The position numbers and the translations under genes were made by a program. Below are positions 63,972-64,000 of a DNA stretch of 64,000 nucleotides, piece by piece. The first letter of the stretch is position 1; every line of letters begins with the position of its first letter. Source of the DNA: Nocardioides oceani (lineage in GTDB: Bacteria > Actinomycetota > Actinomycetes > Propionibacteriales > Nocardioidaceae); NCBI RefSeq assembly GCF_030412965.1, contig NZ_JAUHJQ010000001.1:1018060-1082059 (forward strand). The letters are read 5' to 3'. Under the pieces are notes generated by a model. That model was not told where the DNA came from. It did no database searches and saw only the letters and a list, made by a program, of their open reading frames with translations.

Positions 63972-64000
63972 CCCCCGGATCCGCCCCGCGGACCGCTGCG

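Overview
The window is about 64 kb of very GC-rich (roughly 70% or more by eye), gene-dense DNA around the replication origin of an actinobacterium. Gene content points to the Propionibacteriales, most likely a Nocardioides-like organism. Supporting points are GTG-rich starts, many leaderless promoters (TANNNT about 7 nt before the start codon), rplI/rpsR/ssb/rpsF and sigM/trxB/trxA blocks in mycobacterial order, a FemAB-type glycine transferase (fits LL-diaminopimelate/glycine peptidoglycan) and an F420-type oxidoreductase. The genus is inference; no rRNA or tRNA gene was seen.

Layout. 1-11 kb is the origin region: gnd and dnaN (both -), an ohr/ohrR peroxide-resistance pair lying between dnaN and dnaA, dnaA (-), then divergently rpmH-rnpA-yidD-yidC-jag-rsmG-parA-parB (+). 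DnaA boxes lie on both sides of dnaA and again before parA. Two parS sites sit inside the first codons of rsmG and parA. 11-24 kb holds a PlsC-like acyltransferase, an aminotransferase, a GNAT gene, trxA, trxB, an anti-sigma-like gene, sigM-like ECF sigma, a pseudokinase, murJ, a DUF6049-like secreted protein and pcnA, matching the M. tuberculosis pcnA-mviN-sigM-trxB-trxC neighbourhood but with MurJ and its pseudokinase as separate genes. 24-32 kb is an accessory stretch: an unknown lipoprotein/beta-propeller pair, an SRPBCC protein, an AbiEi/DUF559-type endonuclease-like protein and a large secreted M6 metalloprotease.

32-49 kb again follows mycobacterial order: ino1, a PadR regulator, PBP1A, a GT87 membrane protein, [alanine racemase-like, FemAB, endonuclease IV], rpsF-ssb-rpsR-rplI, a secreted Ig-like protein, a membrane protein, a MATE transporter and dnaB. 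dnaB has its own 440-bp upstream region rich in DnaA-box-like sites. 49-64 kb is less conserved: a SigE-family ECF sigma with a membrane partner, a lipoprotein, a serine-less alpha/beta hydrolase-like secreted protein, GNAT, DoxX-like, DUF6351-like secreted hydrolase, FMN-dependent hydroxy-acid oxidase, YibE/F, HAD, a DUF429-RelA/SpoT fusion, an LLM oxidoreductase, a helical-repeat protein, a DinB-like protein and an MFS exporter.

The most unusual signals not explained by genes are: (1) five dispersed 87-88 bp elements made of two inverted arms, each carrying CAATTG, with the two CAATTG cores 51-52 bp apart; four lie between convergent genes and two bracket the endonuclease-like gene; (2) three perfect copies of the palindrome TTTGTCGACAAA, in dnaA, just after parB, and upstream of dnaB; (3) DnaA-box clusters at four loci; (4) the DUF429-RelA/SpoT fusion with an altered synthetase motif.
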